From positions 27,570 through 91,569 of the forward strand of contig JAGFNQ010009433.1 in NCBI GenBank assembly GCA_024364735.1: a stretch of 64,000 bases of DNA. The letters run 5' to 3'. A program made the translations under genes and the position numbers. The notes under the pieces are model-generated. The model made no database searches. It was not told the DNA's origin and saw only the letters and a list, made by a program, of their open reading frames with translations. This stretch comes from Boesenbergia rotunda (taxonomy: Eukaryota; Streptophyta; Magnoliopsida; Zingiberales; Zingiberaceae). This document shows, one piece after another, positions 11,721 through 22,934 of the stretch; position 1 is the first letter of the stretch, and the number at the start of each line of letters is the position of its first letter.

Positions 11721-12030
11721 TAGCTTTTGATGGTGTAATCACCTCCCGAGTTTTGAGTGTTTGTTTGAACAATCAGTTTAAGAGAATTTTGTTAAAGGTG
11801 ACCAAATAACTTGATCAAGTTGAGTGTAGAGTCCAAGCAAATTAAGTCAAGGTCGACTTGACTTATTTCTTGGAAGTGATTAAGAAGTCTAAGTAGGACC
11901 TAATAATTGGCAAGTTGTGGAATGTTCTAGTAGGGACTAGACAAAGGGAAGTTCTGGTTGGGAACCAGACTATGAAAAATCCTAGTAGGGCTAAGTAGTG
12001 GAGGTCCTAGTTAGGAATTACAATGAAAGT

Positions 12031-12507
12031 TAATTAGGGGTGTTAATTCGGTTGGGTTGGATAGGTTCGGATCGAGTTGAAAATCGGTTACAAAAGAAAA
12101 ATCCAACTTGAGCCCGACCTAAACCCGACTTGAATCGAAACTCAGCTTGAAAACCCTAAATCAGAACCCGAACTCTAATAACCCGAATAACCCACCAAAC
12201 CAGCCCAACTCAAAAAAAATCCCTTTTTTAAAATTATTTTGCTATAATTTTTCACTTTTTTCAATATTTTATCATTGTTATACTACATTTAGTTATTTAT
12301 GTTTATACAACATCTTAATTTCCAAAATAGAATTTGATTTAACTTAAAAATTCTTAATCCTAAATTAGGTTATCCTGAACCCAACTCGAACCCGACCCAA
12401 ACCTGAAATAACCTAAAAACACTCAACTCGAACCCAAAATCCGAACTTGATTTTTTCTGGTCGAATCAGGATGGGTTGGTAGGCTATGTTTATTTTTGAC
12501 ACCCCTA
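12031..12507. mobile_element. Non-autonomous hAT-like element
   Basis: The left end contains TAGGGGTGTTAATTCGG and the right end, reverse complemented, reads TAGGGGTGTCAAAAATAAA. Between them are many AACCCGA/TCGGGTT words around an AT-rich centre. Flanks ATGAAAGT (12023-12030) and GTGAAAGT (12508-12515) may be an 8-bp target duplication, though four bases separate the left copy from the TAGGGGTG end. The same family lies at 43511-59010. No transposase is encoded. Confidence 0.65.
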
Positions 12508-12724
12508 GTGAAAGTCCTGGATAGAAACTATGCAGTGAAAGTTTTGGATGAGAACCAAATAGTGAAAATCCTAGCGGAGTTAGGCAGTAGAAACCCTAGT
12601 TGTGAACTAGGAAATGAAAGTCCTAACGAGGTTAGACGGTAGAAGACCTAGTTAAGAACTAGGTTAAGTCCAAGGTGGGTCAATCAGAAGTTGAATACTT
12701 GGCAAAGAATGAAGTCTAGGATGA

Positions 12725-12769
<45 letters not shown>

Positions 12770-12771
12770 TG
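12725..12771. repeat. AT dinucleotide microsatellite
   Basis: Uninterrupted (AT)n runs with one slippage junction in the middle. Confidence 0.95.
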
Positions 12772-13667
12772 AAAATTTCTCTGCTGTGAACTGTCTGTCG
12801 CGCAACGCTGCGCGCTCAACTCAAGGCATCTCTGATGGAATCGCAGGCACCTTCTATTTTAACTTAATGGGACTGTAATGTAATTGGAGGCGCCTTGAGT
12901 CAGACAGTATTTTTTAGGATATTATATGTATTTTGGGTTTAAAGTTTTAAGATTTAGATATTAGATTATAGTAAGTTTAAGCAAATAAAATTTTCCCGCT
13001 AGGGTTCAGTCTTCTCTCTTAGGTTATGTGTTCAAAATAAAAAATTTCAAATGCTCACGAGATAGCTTATATGTATTTAGAGTTTAGAATTTTAAGATTT
13101 AGGAGTTAGGTTATAGTGAGTTTAAGCTAATAGATTTTCCCTCTAGAGTTCAGTTTTTCCTCTTGAGTTATAGTATTCAAGATAAAAAAAATTTAGATAC
13201 TCACAAGATATATTATATATATTTAGGATTTACGTAAGGTAATGTTGATTTAAAAAAAAAGGCAAATCGAGGCACCTCATAAGCATGGGAGATGACTCAA
13301 TCAGTATTAAAAAAAACACTCGAGGCACCTCCAATTCACGCCTCAAATCGAATCGTACACGGGCACACTACAAGAGGTCCGCAACATATCTCTTCTATCT
13401 CTCTCTATATATATAAAATAAGAATTAAAATGATTAAAATTTGATATAATTAAATTTATTTTGGATAATAATAATACAATTAATATTTAATAAGGAAATA
13501 AATTTATATGATATATAGAATTTATTATAAATTTTCATAATTTAAAATGATTTTTTGAATATTTTGTTTAGGTTAATTCGGCTAGCATTTAGAAAAGTCT
13601 ATTTAGTTATCCTATTTAATTTGAGAATTGATTAAAGTTATTAACACGTGGTTTAATTAAAAACCCT

Positions 13668-13708
13668 AAATATATAACTATACTATATCTTAGTATAGTT
13701 ATATATTT
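13668..13708. repeat. Perfect 18-bp inverted repeat
   Basis: The arms AAATATATAACTATACTA and its exact complement are separated by five bases (TATCT). The arms are AT-rich, so chance or a replication origin of this kind within an AT-rich tract is possible. Confidence 0.8.
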
Positions 13709-14009
13709 ATACGAGTTCGTATATGTTAGTGATCATATACCTTAGTATAGTTGTATATGTATGCCTATACACATATCACACCGTAGCAAAGTGTTAAATA
13801 TGCTTCTTGTTAGCATTGTTAGACTGACCTCTACGACTACTTGATTCTGACCTCATTATTTTATGATATTTATGATGATATCAGGGAATAGATGAGATAT
13901 TATGACTATATGGCTAATATTCTTTTGATTGAGATGATTACTATTTTACTTGCTGTTATTGTGCTTATATACAGGTTGGTATACTTGTTATTTATTAAAT
14001 CTCTATATA

Positions 14010-14345
14010 TTTGGACTGCCCTCTAGATTGGATAGTGGTAGAGTGTTTCTCTTGTAGTATGTAGCTAGATAGTTACACATTCTATCTACCCACTAGACCA
14101 GATAGTGGTAGTGTAAGATTGCCCGCAGATAATGACATTCATACTCTCTGACTGCTCACTATAACAGATAGTGGTACCGTGATTTCGCCCACAATTAGTA
14201 GATGATGAGCTAAATACTTACCTCATCCTATCTACACAATAGATTAGATAGTGGTAGCATGAGTTTGCTCGTAAAAAGTGACCCTGACTATCCACTAGAC
14301 CTGATAGTGGTAGCATGAGTTTTTGCATAGTCAGGACTTGTTATA
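14010..14345. repeat. Degenerate tandem repeat with CTAGACCWGATAGTGGTAG core
   Basis: Five imperfect units carry an inverted core (CTATCYRC, a short spacer, GATAGTGGTAG) followed by variable text. It lies inside the gypsy LTR remnant. Confidence 0.65.
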
Positions 14346-15003
14346 TGCTCGTAATATGTTTGTTTTATGTAGGTGATTTTTGATATACTGTATGTACTTC
14401 TGATTTATTGGCTATACTTGGTTGAGTAAGTTAGTAAAGGGTTATATTATTGTTTATGCTTTTGTTAGCAGATGATTATACTGTTGCTCTTACATTTTAG
14501 TAAGTATTATTATCTAAGGTTGTTTTATTTTCTCTCCTTAATTACACTTAGTATCATGCACTATTTTCCTTATATCCAATGAGTTATTGTACTTACTATC
14601 CTTTGTTTGTCCTTTTATTTCCCGGTTAGCAAATAGAGGATACATGTGTCGTGTTGCTTAGAGGTCCTTGTTGTCGATCCCACTCAAGTTTGGATTCTCT
14701 TTTGAGTTGTTTGATTTATTTTCCACCGCCTCTGTTTACATTTTCTCTCCGTCTCGAATGTTTGAGTTTTGTTTTTTAGCTTGTTTAGTTTAGTATGTTT
14801 ATATGTTCATACATACATACATGCATTGGTACTTAAAAAGTTAACAAGTTTTTTGTATCGATGTTTATTTTGCATAAACTAAGTTCAATATTGTATTTCT
14901 CATATTATCACTAGGGGTACCGTCCGATTTGATCGACAAGCATAGCCTCGAGGCATGACAAGTGAACTCCATGTAAGTGAACTCTATGCGAGTGAATCTA
15001 ATT

Positions 15004-17957
15004 AGGGGCGGATCTAACATATGACTTTAGGGGGCCACGATCTTCCAAATTTTTAATAGTATTTTTTTATATAATTTTTTAAATTATCTTTATATATATA
15101 TTATTTAGCCCTTCTAAAAAATTAAGGATGCATAGTTAGTCTAATGGTAAATTTTGTTTTTTTTATTTAACACACATATCGAGTGTTGTAACCCGAAATT
15201 TTAAAGGGCTTAGTTGTAAATTTTAAAGGGCTTAGTTGTAATTTCCCAAACTTAAAGGGCCTTTATGTAAAATTGCTAAATATATATATATATATATTAA
15301 AACCCCCACACCGTTCCTCTTTTTCCACCGTGCCCTAGTCCTTTTCAGTTCCGCCTCAACGCCGCACGCCGAGCGGTTCTCATCGTCGACTGCCACTCTC
15401 GTTTCTTCTTCCTCTATTTTCTCCTCCTCGTCTTCTGTCTTCTCCGGCACGGCGCACACAAACTAGGCACCACTCGCTCATCTCTTGGATCGCACCTTGT
15501 CTCGCGTGGAACCCTAGACGCCACTGCCGCAACCTTTGTCCAAGCGAGCGATACCACCGGGAGCGAAACCACTGGGATTCCTCCTCACTTGATCGACGCC
15601 GGTGATCTCCTTTCTTCTTCCTAAATTGCGCCGCCGCCTTTCTGTGATGGTCGTTTGCCGCTGGCTTTCTGTGATGGTTGCTTGCCCTTACGTGGAGAAG
15701 CCTGATCCTGATCTCTAGCGTCAATCAATTGACTCTATCAAGCATCAGGTAACAGTTAGCAGTAGCCGTTGCTTCCATGTGTTGCGATAATAGTAGTGTT
15801 GTTTCAAGAGGTAGTTTTCTCTCCATTTAATCTGAGAAGGGACACAATTTAATTTGACAAGGGACACAAAGTTCAGCGGCAGTAACCAAAATGTTCCAAA
15901 GTAGAGGCAGTAACCAAAATGTTCCAAAGTAGAGTTTATTAATTAACTAAATGGACTTGAGACAGTGTTCCGGATTTTAAGATAACTAAGACACTATATT
16001 GTGGTAGACAGTTTTCTCTTGGGCATAAACTAAGTTACTCGGAATGATTGGAGATGTAATCATTTGGATTGCTACCTAGCTAGTTAATAAAATAATTGGA
16101 ATAGTTATTTTATTAAAATAACTGGAATAGTTAGGGTTAATCCTAAATACATTTGGATTGCTAGATAACTAGTTAATACGTGGGTAAATAGCTAAACTGT
16201 GTTTTAAATGCAGGACCTTGAATTGGGACTCGTTTAGTTGATCGTGGAAGGTTCTCGTTTACGGACACGTTCTACAAATAAAGGCGGGTATTTCTCCTTT
16301 GTACTCGAGTAGTTCTTTTACCTTAAAGCATGGCTAGTTTATGTCTTATAGGTTGCTTGACCTTGTTCTTTGCTGTTATTTAAAACATCGCCGTTGAGAC
16401 TTATTCTTCGTTGATCTTTGAGTATTCCTAAATTCGTTTCTGTACAGTCCTCTGTTGGTTTCCTGTTCTGTAAAGTGCCGGTTGTACACGAGCACTTAGA
16501 AGTTCATAAAACACAATTAGGTTTATTTGGCATTAGAAAATACCCTACCTAGTAGTGTAGGTGCATAATCGTTGGTTTTTGATTTCTGGTTGGTTGTATC
16601 GATGCATGTTTTACTTGTTGGATTTTTATTGCATCGTGGTTTCTCCGATTGTTCGTGCATCGTATATCATGCACCATACTTGCACGTTGCATACTAATGA
16701 CTGTTAGGCTTACATTTAGTTAAGCCATCGTTAGTCATATTGTTGCTCGATTCACTCAACCACTTGTTATCGTGGTAATTATTAGAGTGCGAGTGTTTGT
16801 CCTGTTATGCCAGACAGTGACACCCTCACCGTTATTTTAGAGGGATGAGCTGTTGGTGGCTCACCCTCACCGTTGTTTACAGAGGGATATTGCAGCTGTA
16901 TAGCTCCCCCTGTGTATAGGGGTTGGAGTGTAGACTCCCCAACATCCTGTCCACTCGACCACGCCTTATGTGGTATTATTGTTGTTGTTGGTTATTGTTG
17001 TTGTTGGAGTGGTATAGTTGTCACAGCCCTACCCACTCGGTCACACAGATGGGATGTGTTGACGGCTTGACTGGCGTCAGGGGTGACACATGTCATTGCA
17101 TCATATGCATACGTATTTCTTTTGTGCATTTGCTTATGTTTGATGCACTTATATGAGCTATGATTGTTGCATATGTTTGACATGCATGTATATCTTGATA
17201 TTATTGTTGTTGAGTTGTTCTATACCTTCTTAGTGCTTATCTGGATTTTATGCTATGTCGTTTTACTATATGATATGCATGATTAGGTTTCTATATTTTC
17301 TTATGGACTGTACCCTGTTGGATTCTCTACCTGGTTATCTTGTATTATGTCATGCTAATTGTCTACTCATATACCCGCAGAGTCCGCCCGGACTCACCAC
17401 CCCTGCTTTCCTTTCTGTTGTTTCAGATAGCAGGTAGCGGTATTGCTTGGAGCCAGGAGATGATCCAGTTGCCAGTCCCTCAGTCCTTCAGTTTCACCGG
17501 GTGATTTTGGTTTGGAGTTGTTTCAGAGTTAGTTCTCCGTAGTTTTCTTGTTTTTCGCATTTTATATTATTTCTGGTATGGTCTTGATAAAATAAAAATT
17601 GTAGTCATGTCTTATTGGTCGGGTTTATTCATTGTGGAGTTTCTTATTAAGTTGTGTTTTCTTTTATGCCTAAGGTGGCTGAGCCACCCATTAAATTATT
17701 TTAAACTGTGTGGTTGTGTGTCTTTTATATATTATTGTGATGCTAGCCGCATGTGGCTAAGCTATATATGTGAGATTGTATGTATTATTGTCCCATATTG
17801 TCCGCCGTACAGGGGAGATGCTGCCCGATTTTCGAGGAAGCATGTGCCTCTGGGGGCATGACATCAAGTTTGAATTTTTGGATGACTAAATTTATTTATT
17901 TTTTCTTTTCATCTATGCACCCCTCCAAACTTAAAATCCTAGATCCGCCTTTCATCT
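15004..17957. mobile_element. Small DNA transposon split by a gypsy solo LTR
   Basis: Terminal inverted repeats contain GGCGGATCTA at 15007-15016 and its complement at 17940-17949, each followed inward by GC-rich then AT-rich sequence. Without the nested LTR the element would be only about 270 bp and encodes nothing. The superfamily is uncertain: flanks resemble each other only loosely. Confidence 0.5.
15184..17863 (+). mobile_element. Gypsy-type solo LTR (2.68 kb)
   Basis: The LTR starts TGTTGTAACCCG at 15184 and ends GGGGGCATGACA at 17863, with flanks TCGAG and TCAAG as a 5-bp target duplication carrying one change. A long AT run with TATATATATATTAAAA (15279-15301) could serve as a TATA region. 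Inside are the usual LTR oddities: a 25-bp tandem duplication at 15880-15934 and CACCCTCACCGTTRTTT repeats near 16826-16890. No primer site or internal region follows, so this is a solo LTR. Open frames inside, such as one at 15380-15724 on the minus strand, are not supported as genes. Confidence 0.75.
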
Positions 17958-18412
17958 AGTAGGTTAGGTGAACCACGTACAAAGTTTTGCATGTTATTTT
18001 TGGTTGAGCTCTAGGTGATTGGAGGGTGTTTTAGTCGATCATGAGGTCAATGCTTATCTCGAAGAGGATTGAGTTTGCAGCTAAGTGGAGAAGGTCCAGT
18101 TGACCGGATAAGTGTCAATTGAGTTGTATAAAAGGGGAGTTGAGGCAGCATCTTCCATCAACTTTTGCAAACATTCATCTTTGTGTTAGTGCTCGAAAAG
18201 TACTCCAAACTCTGGTCATGCAGTCCGAGAAGTACCAAGAGGAGTGTTGCAACACTCAAGAATTTTAGTCGTACTAAGACAAGTTTGTTTTTACTTGCAT
18301 GCTTTGTTTTTTATGTTGCTACTCATTTTTTATATTGTGATTGCATTATAACTAGTAAAAAGTTTTTCTGCATCTAGAAGAGTCGAAAAAGGAGAAAGAC
18401 GTAAGTATCCTA
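17958..18412 (+). mobile_element. Older copia LTR segment
   Basis: Non-coding, with a TATA box (TATAAAAGG, 18127-18136) followed by a leader-like sequence. It looks like the R/U5 half of an LTR whose beginning lies to the left of several insertions and which resumes at 22582. Confidence 0.45.
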
Positions 18413-19070
18413 TGTTGGTTTTGATGTGGTCAACCGATTTAAGTTAGTTCCTGGTGTTTTTAATTCCTGTGTCTAAGTGTATAGGAACATAGGAGCGCAG
18501 GAAGTCGAGCGAAAGATGCGGCAGTCGAGAAGGATGGCACGGAAAGGGAGTCGACGGGCTTGGTGCATCCAAGGGACGCGGAGCTCTGCGGAAGAGTACG
18601 CCGGTGGAGCGAGAAGGACGCGTGCGACGTCCGAGGGATGAGAAGCCGGGAGGAAGGACGCTCGAGGGGTGAAAGGCCAGAGTCAGGTTTGGGTGAGCCT
18701 AACTCCGGTTAACCAGAAATCACCCAAGAAGACCGGAAGTAACGCTGGAGAGTGGTCAGTGGTTATTGACCAAAACAACCACTGTCGAGCGCCCGTGAGC
18801 ATACAGGTGTCTAGGCTGTCAGGCTCCCGAGCACTCGGGCACCCCTGTGCTATCAAGCGCTCGAGAGGCTTATTTTATCCATTTACAAATGTTGCTTTCT
18901 GGATAAGCGTCAGGACACATGTCAGGTGCCCATGAGCTCTCGGGCACCCTATAAGTGCCACGTCAACAAACGGATAACTCTGATCGGGGCTATAAATAGA
19001 CCCCTGGAGCTCAGTTTCATTCATCCCAGTTATTCCAAGCATTAGCAAACTAGTTTGGTGTAATATTTCT

Positions 19071-20182
19071 TGTTGGGACCTTTCCGTTTAGCTAGAGGGG
19101 GTGAATAGCTACTTTTCGATTTTTCTTCCTACAAGTTGTTAGTGCGCAAGCGGAATAACAAAAACCAAAACTAACAACTAAGAAAGACACCGATTTACGT
19201 GGTTCGAAGATGAAACTCCTACTCCACGGCTGCCCGTAAGGTAGACGATCCCGATCCTTCGGTGGATGATTCCCCAAAACACCTTCGGTTAGCTCTTGTC
19301 ACTCCTTGTGGGTGGAGAAACCTCGCCACAATCCTTGGACAATCTCTGAGCACTTGTAGGCTACTAACAGGCTTTGACCAAACTTGTTTCGCCAAGGAAG
19401 AATAACAAAAAATGAGCTCTCTTAAATAATGCTCGATACTGTTCTGACCGTTACCAGTCGACTGCCCCTGGGGCAGTCGACTGGTCTTCGTGAATTCAAA
19501 TGTCACGGCCTGACGATTCATATTCTGGTCGACACCAGTCGACTGATCAAGCATCAATCGACTGCCACCTAATGTTTCCCTTCCCAAGTGCAATTCTCTT
19601 AGCACTCGAATCCTAGGATTTCCCTTCCTGAGTACAGTTCTCTCAGCACTCGAATCCTCACGACTCAATTGACTCTTCATTCAGCAGCCTCGATCTGTTG
19701 CCTTCAAGCCCTCTTTGACTTTGGCTCTCGTCCCTCGGATGCATGCAAGCCCGTGGCTTGTCTCGCATGCCATCCTTCATGTATGCCTCGAAGTCCGCTT
19801 CCCTCAGCTCATCGTCCCTGCTCTAGCAGCCTCGACCTGTTGCCTTCAAGCCCTCTTCGACTTTGACTCTCATCCTTCAGATGCATGCAAGCCCACGACT
19901 TGTCTCCCATGCCATCCTTCGCGTATGCCTCGAAGTCCGCTTCTCTCGGCTCATCGTCCCTGCTTTGTCCACGGTCCGTCGGGTGCATATAAGCCCACGG
20001 CTTGCCTCCACACACCATCCTTCACCGGGCCCAAAGACGTCCAACTGAGTCTATGTGTATCCTGCAAACCTGCACACTCACATACACATATTAGATCAAC
20101 ATGAAACCCTAACATAATCATATTGACATACACATCAAAACTCATGATCTACCCGATCACACTTGGGCCAATTGCACCAACA
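19071..20182 (-). mobile_element. Copia solo LTR, GTCGAC family (1112 bp)
   Basis: Bounded by TGTTGGGACC and GCACCAACA, with a perfect 5-bp target duplication TTTCT at 19066-19070 and 20183-20187. Its layout and its CAGTCGACTG palindromes match the LTRs of the gag-only element at 22935-27709, so it is a solo LTR of that family or a sister family. Confidence 0.85.
19454..19484. repeat. Perfect 31-base palindrome
   Basis: The arms CCAGTCGACTGCCCC and GGGGCAGTCGACTGG flank a single T. It is the longest and cleanest of the GTCGAC palindromes in this LTR family. Confidence 0.95.
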
Positions 20183-20205
20183 TTTCTTTCTATTTCTGAG
20201 CTTTC

Positions 20206-22323
20206 TGTGGGATCGTGTTGGTCGATAGAGGGGGGGATGAATATCGACTCGAACTTTGTCGTACAAGTTTGTCATTCGATCAATCGTCTTTCTATCAGAA
20301 TGTTAGTACGCAACGGAATAATAAGAAAATAAAACAACAGTAGACACGCGGGATTTATTTACTTGGTTCCCAACCCCCCAAGGTCAGTATGTCCAAGGCC
20401 TATGTACTCGGCGTGAGTCCACTATTGGTCTCCTTTCCAAAATTTTCGAAGGTGGAAAAAATCTGTCTTGTAGTTTGGATTTACAAGTACAAAAGATAAA
20501 CAGTAAAATAACTTGTAAGCTAAATCAAACCAAACAAGTCGACGATCTCGACCAATCTGGAACTCTGAAGTGTCGCGCACTTCCTCAAGAAGCGTCCTTG
20601 GTCGCAGAACTTTGCCTTAAGCATTTTTGCTTTGCACAAAATGAATGAGCGGATGGATAACTTGATATCCTGAAGTGAGGGGTCGAACCCCTTTTTATAC
20701 TAGCTTCTTGGGCGCCTGATAAGCTTCTAGGGCGCCTCATAGGTGGTCAAAACATGATTCGTAGCAGTGAAATTGGTGCAGGGGATAAGTCCCCTTCCCA
20801 GGAGCCTGGTGTATGAGGCGCCTGGGAAGGTTAACCAGGGCGCCCACCACACTGGGCACCTGATATGAATCAAGCGCCCAGGAAGCTTTTCCCAGGTCTA
20901 TGTTTTTCTTGTATTTGAACTCCTATCTTGCCTCCAACTCCAGGTACCTGCAAGATAATAGAACATACAACAAGACAAATAATCTTAAGCCTTAATTGAT
21001 TGGTTCTGACTTTGGATTTCAACTGAAATCCTTAGTTGAACCGACACCTACTGTTCTCTTTCCTGGGGAACGCATCCTCACCTACTCCACCCTGGAGAAG
21101 TTACCTTTTGCCAACTGGGGCCTCCGGTTGTGCTTTTGCTTAGTCTCTGAGAACCTGAATCTCGAGACGTCCAAACTCAACCCATCTCTACTTCTGTCAT
21201 CGATTCCCGCTCGGCTAAGTCTTTTGCTCACTCCCCCAGACCAAGACTTCGTGCTCGGCCTCTGAGACTCCCGGATCTCGAGACATCTGATCCTCGACCC
21301 ATCTCTACTTCTGTTCATAGTCCTCGCTTGACAAAGACTCCATTGCCAGATCCCCGACCAAGACTTCATGCTTAGTCCCCCGGACCAAGTCTTCTTGCCC
21401 AGCTTCACTCACCAGGACTTCGTCCACCTAGCTTCACTCACTAGGACTCAGCTTCACTCACCAGGATTTCTTCCACCTAGCTTCACTCACTGAGACCCAG
21501 CTTCACTCACCAGGATTTGTTCCACCTAGCTTCACTCACTAGAATCCAACTTCACTCACCAAGATTTCTTCCTTCATAATGACTTCTTTGCTAGTCATCT
21601 TAATCCTGACTAGACTTCTCTCTGCCAAACATCAAGTACTGTTTGGCTCAGTCCTTTAGTCTGACTGACCAGATATGAGTTTATTCTCTCTGTCAAATAT
21701 CAAGTCCTGTTTGGCTTATCCCTTGGTCAAACTGACCAATCTTGGGTTCTATTCACTCTGCCAAACATCAGATCCTGTTTGGCTTAACCCTTTGTCAAAC
21801 TAATCAAACCTGGGTTTACCCTACCAAACATAAGGTCCTGTTTGGTTTAACCCTTGATCACGTTGACTCAACCTTAGTATATTGTCACTGCCAAACATCA
21901 TGTCCTGTTTGGCTAACCCTCTGTTAAACTGATCAAACTTGGGTTTATCCTACCAAACATCAGGTAATGTTTGGCTTAACCCTTGATCACTTTGACTAGA
22001 CCTTAGTATATTGTCACTGCCAAACATCAGGTCTTGTTTGGCAAACCTTTGTCAAACTGATCAAACCTGGGTACCCTACCAAACATCAGGTCATGTTTGG
22101 CTTAACCCTTGATCACTGACTAGACCTTAGTATATTATCACTGCGAAACATCAGGTCATGTTTGGCTAACCCTTTATCAAACTGATTAAACCTGGGTTTA
22201 TCCTATCAAACATCAGGTCCTATTTGGCTTAACCCTTGATCACTTTGACTAGACCTCAGAATATTGTCAAACATCGAAACACTAAAGGTTGACTATTTAT
22301 GACTGATGCTCTTTGCACCAACA
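20206..22323 (-). mobile_element. Copia solo LTR, CCAAACA-hairpin family (2118 bp)
   Basis: It starts TGTGGGATCG at 20206, ends GCACCAACA at 22323, and is flanked by a perfect target duplication CTTTC at 20201-20205 and 22324-22328. It carries GGGCGCC words at 20700-20890, TTCACTCAC hairpin units at 21400-21560, and about eight hairpins of the type CCAAACA-spacer-TGTTTGG at 21620-22230. No internal region is present. Confidence 0.85.
21620..22230 (-). repeat. Tandem CCAAACA/TGTTTGG hairpin array
   Basis: Units of roughly 65-80 bases each contain a 7-8 bp stem, (G)CCAAACA and TGTTTGG(C), around the loop TCAGGTCC or close variants, then CTTAACCCTTGATCAC-like text. Confidence 0.85.
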
Positions 22324-22581
22324 CTTTCCACATGTAAGAGGCTTCTCCACCTGAAGGAGTTTTATTCAGGAGAATCGAGTCATATTCAGCCTTGGATTAG
22401 CAACCTCCACAGTTGCAAACCATGTAAAATCCGGTTGCCTCTTTATTTACTGTTTACTTTATATGTTTATGTTATTTGTGATCTAACTAACATCTTTGTT
22501 AAGTCGAAATAAAAGATTGAGTTTTCTTTTTCAGGGACAATTCACCCCTCCCCCCCTCTTGCCTACCTTCGATCACTCTCA

Positions 22582-22934
22582 AAAGATACTAGTGAACGAT
22601 CGCTTCGTGTATAATCCTGGATGTATTAACCCTGAGGGGGGAGGGGATGCCAGGGTTAGGAACCAAGTAAATTTGGTGTACTTTGTCATTCTTTGATTGT
22701 TTTATTTTTAAAATTAATTATTCCATTGTGCAAACTAACAATTCTGATAGAAAATAAGAGAACCATGAAACAGACAAGTACACCATCCCCTTTAGCGTCG
22801 AACAAGATCCTATAGCTTCTACACTTATTTTAAAGTTATTTTGATAGAATTTAAATAATTTTATCCAAATTGGTAAATATATTTTGATATAATAGTGTTC
22901 AGATATCTAAACCCAAAATCTTAAACCCTAAACT
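22582..22934. other. Old LTR tail and family R start
   Basis: 22582-22830 reads like the end of the older LTR seen at 17958-18412 (GGAACCAAGTAAATTTGG). From about 22880 the sequence is family R, which continues at 27710 beyond the inserted element. No gene seen. Confidence 0.45.

Larger units (their letters stand above)
11721..12771 (+). mobile_element. Copia LTR fragment with hairpin units
   Basis: Non-coding LTR-like sequence with perfect small hairpins: TCTAGT/ACTAGA (11926-11941), TCTGGTT/AACCAGA (11953-11969), CCTAGTT/AACTAGG (12595-12611 and 12647-12663) and CTAAC/GTTAG (12623-12635). It is interrupted by the hAT-like element at 12031-12507. Later parts of the same old LTR may resume at 14961-15003 and 17958-18412 after further insertions. 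Confidence 0.5.
12772..14960 (+). mobile_element. Degraded gypsy-type LTR and flanking AT-rich DNA
   Basis: No coding sequence is visible. The 3' end, CCTCGAGGCATGACA at 14960, is built like the end of the gypsy LTR at 17863 (GGGGGCATGACA), so part of this block is an LTR in plus orientation. Near 12881 the word AATTGGAGGCGCCTTGAG is matched in inverse orientation by CTCGAGGCACCTCCAATT near 13319, hinting at a small inserted element. The left LTR boundary was not found. Confidence 0.4.
18413..22581 (+). mobile_element. Copia LTR interrupted by two solo LTRs
   Basis: It begins TGTTGGTTTTGATG at 18413, has a TATA box at 18991-18998 (TATAAATA), and resumes at 22324 after the nested copies to end with TTCACCCCTCCCCCCCTC and CTCTCA near 22581. 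The joined length is about 920 bp. The start resembles the LTR at 27947. No clear target duplication was found at its outer ends. Confidence 0.55.

Noticed and set aside
15380..15724. 114-codon frame on the minus strand
   Set aside because: It lies in the gypsy solo LTR, is arginine-rich by composition and has no recognisable motif.
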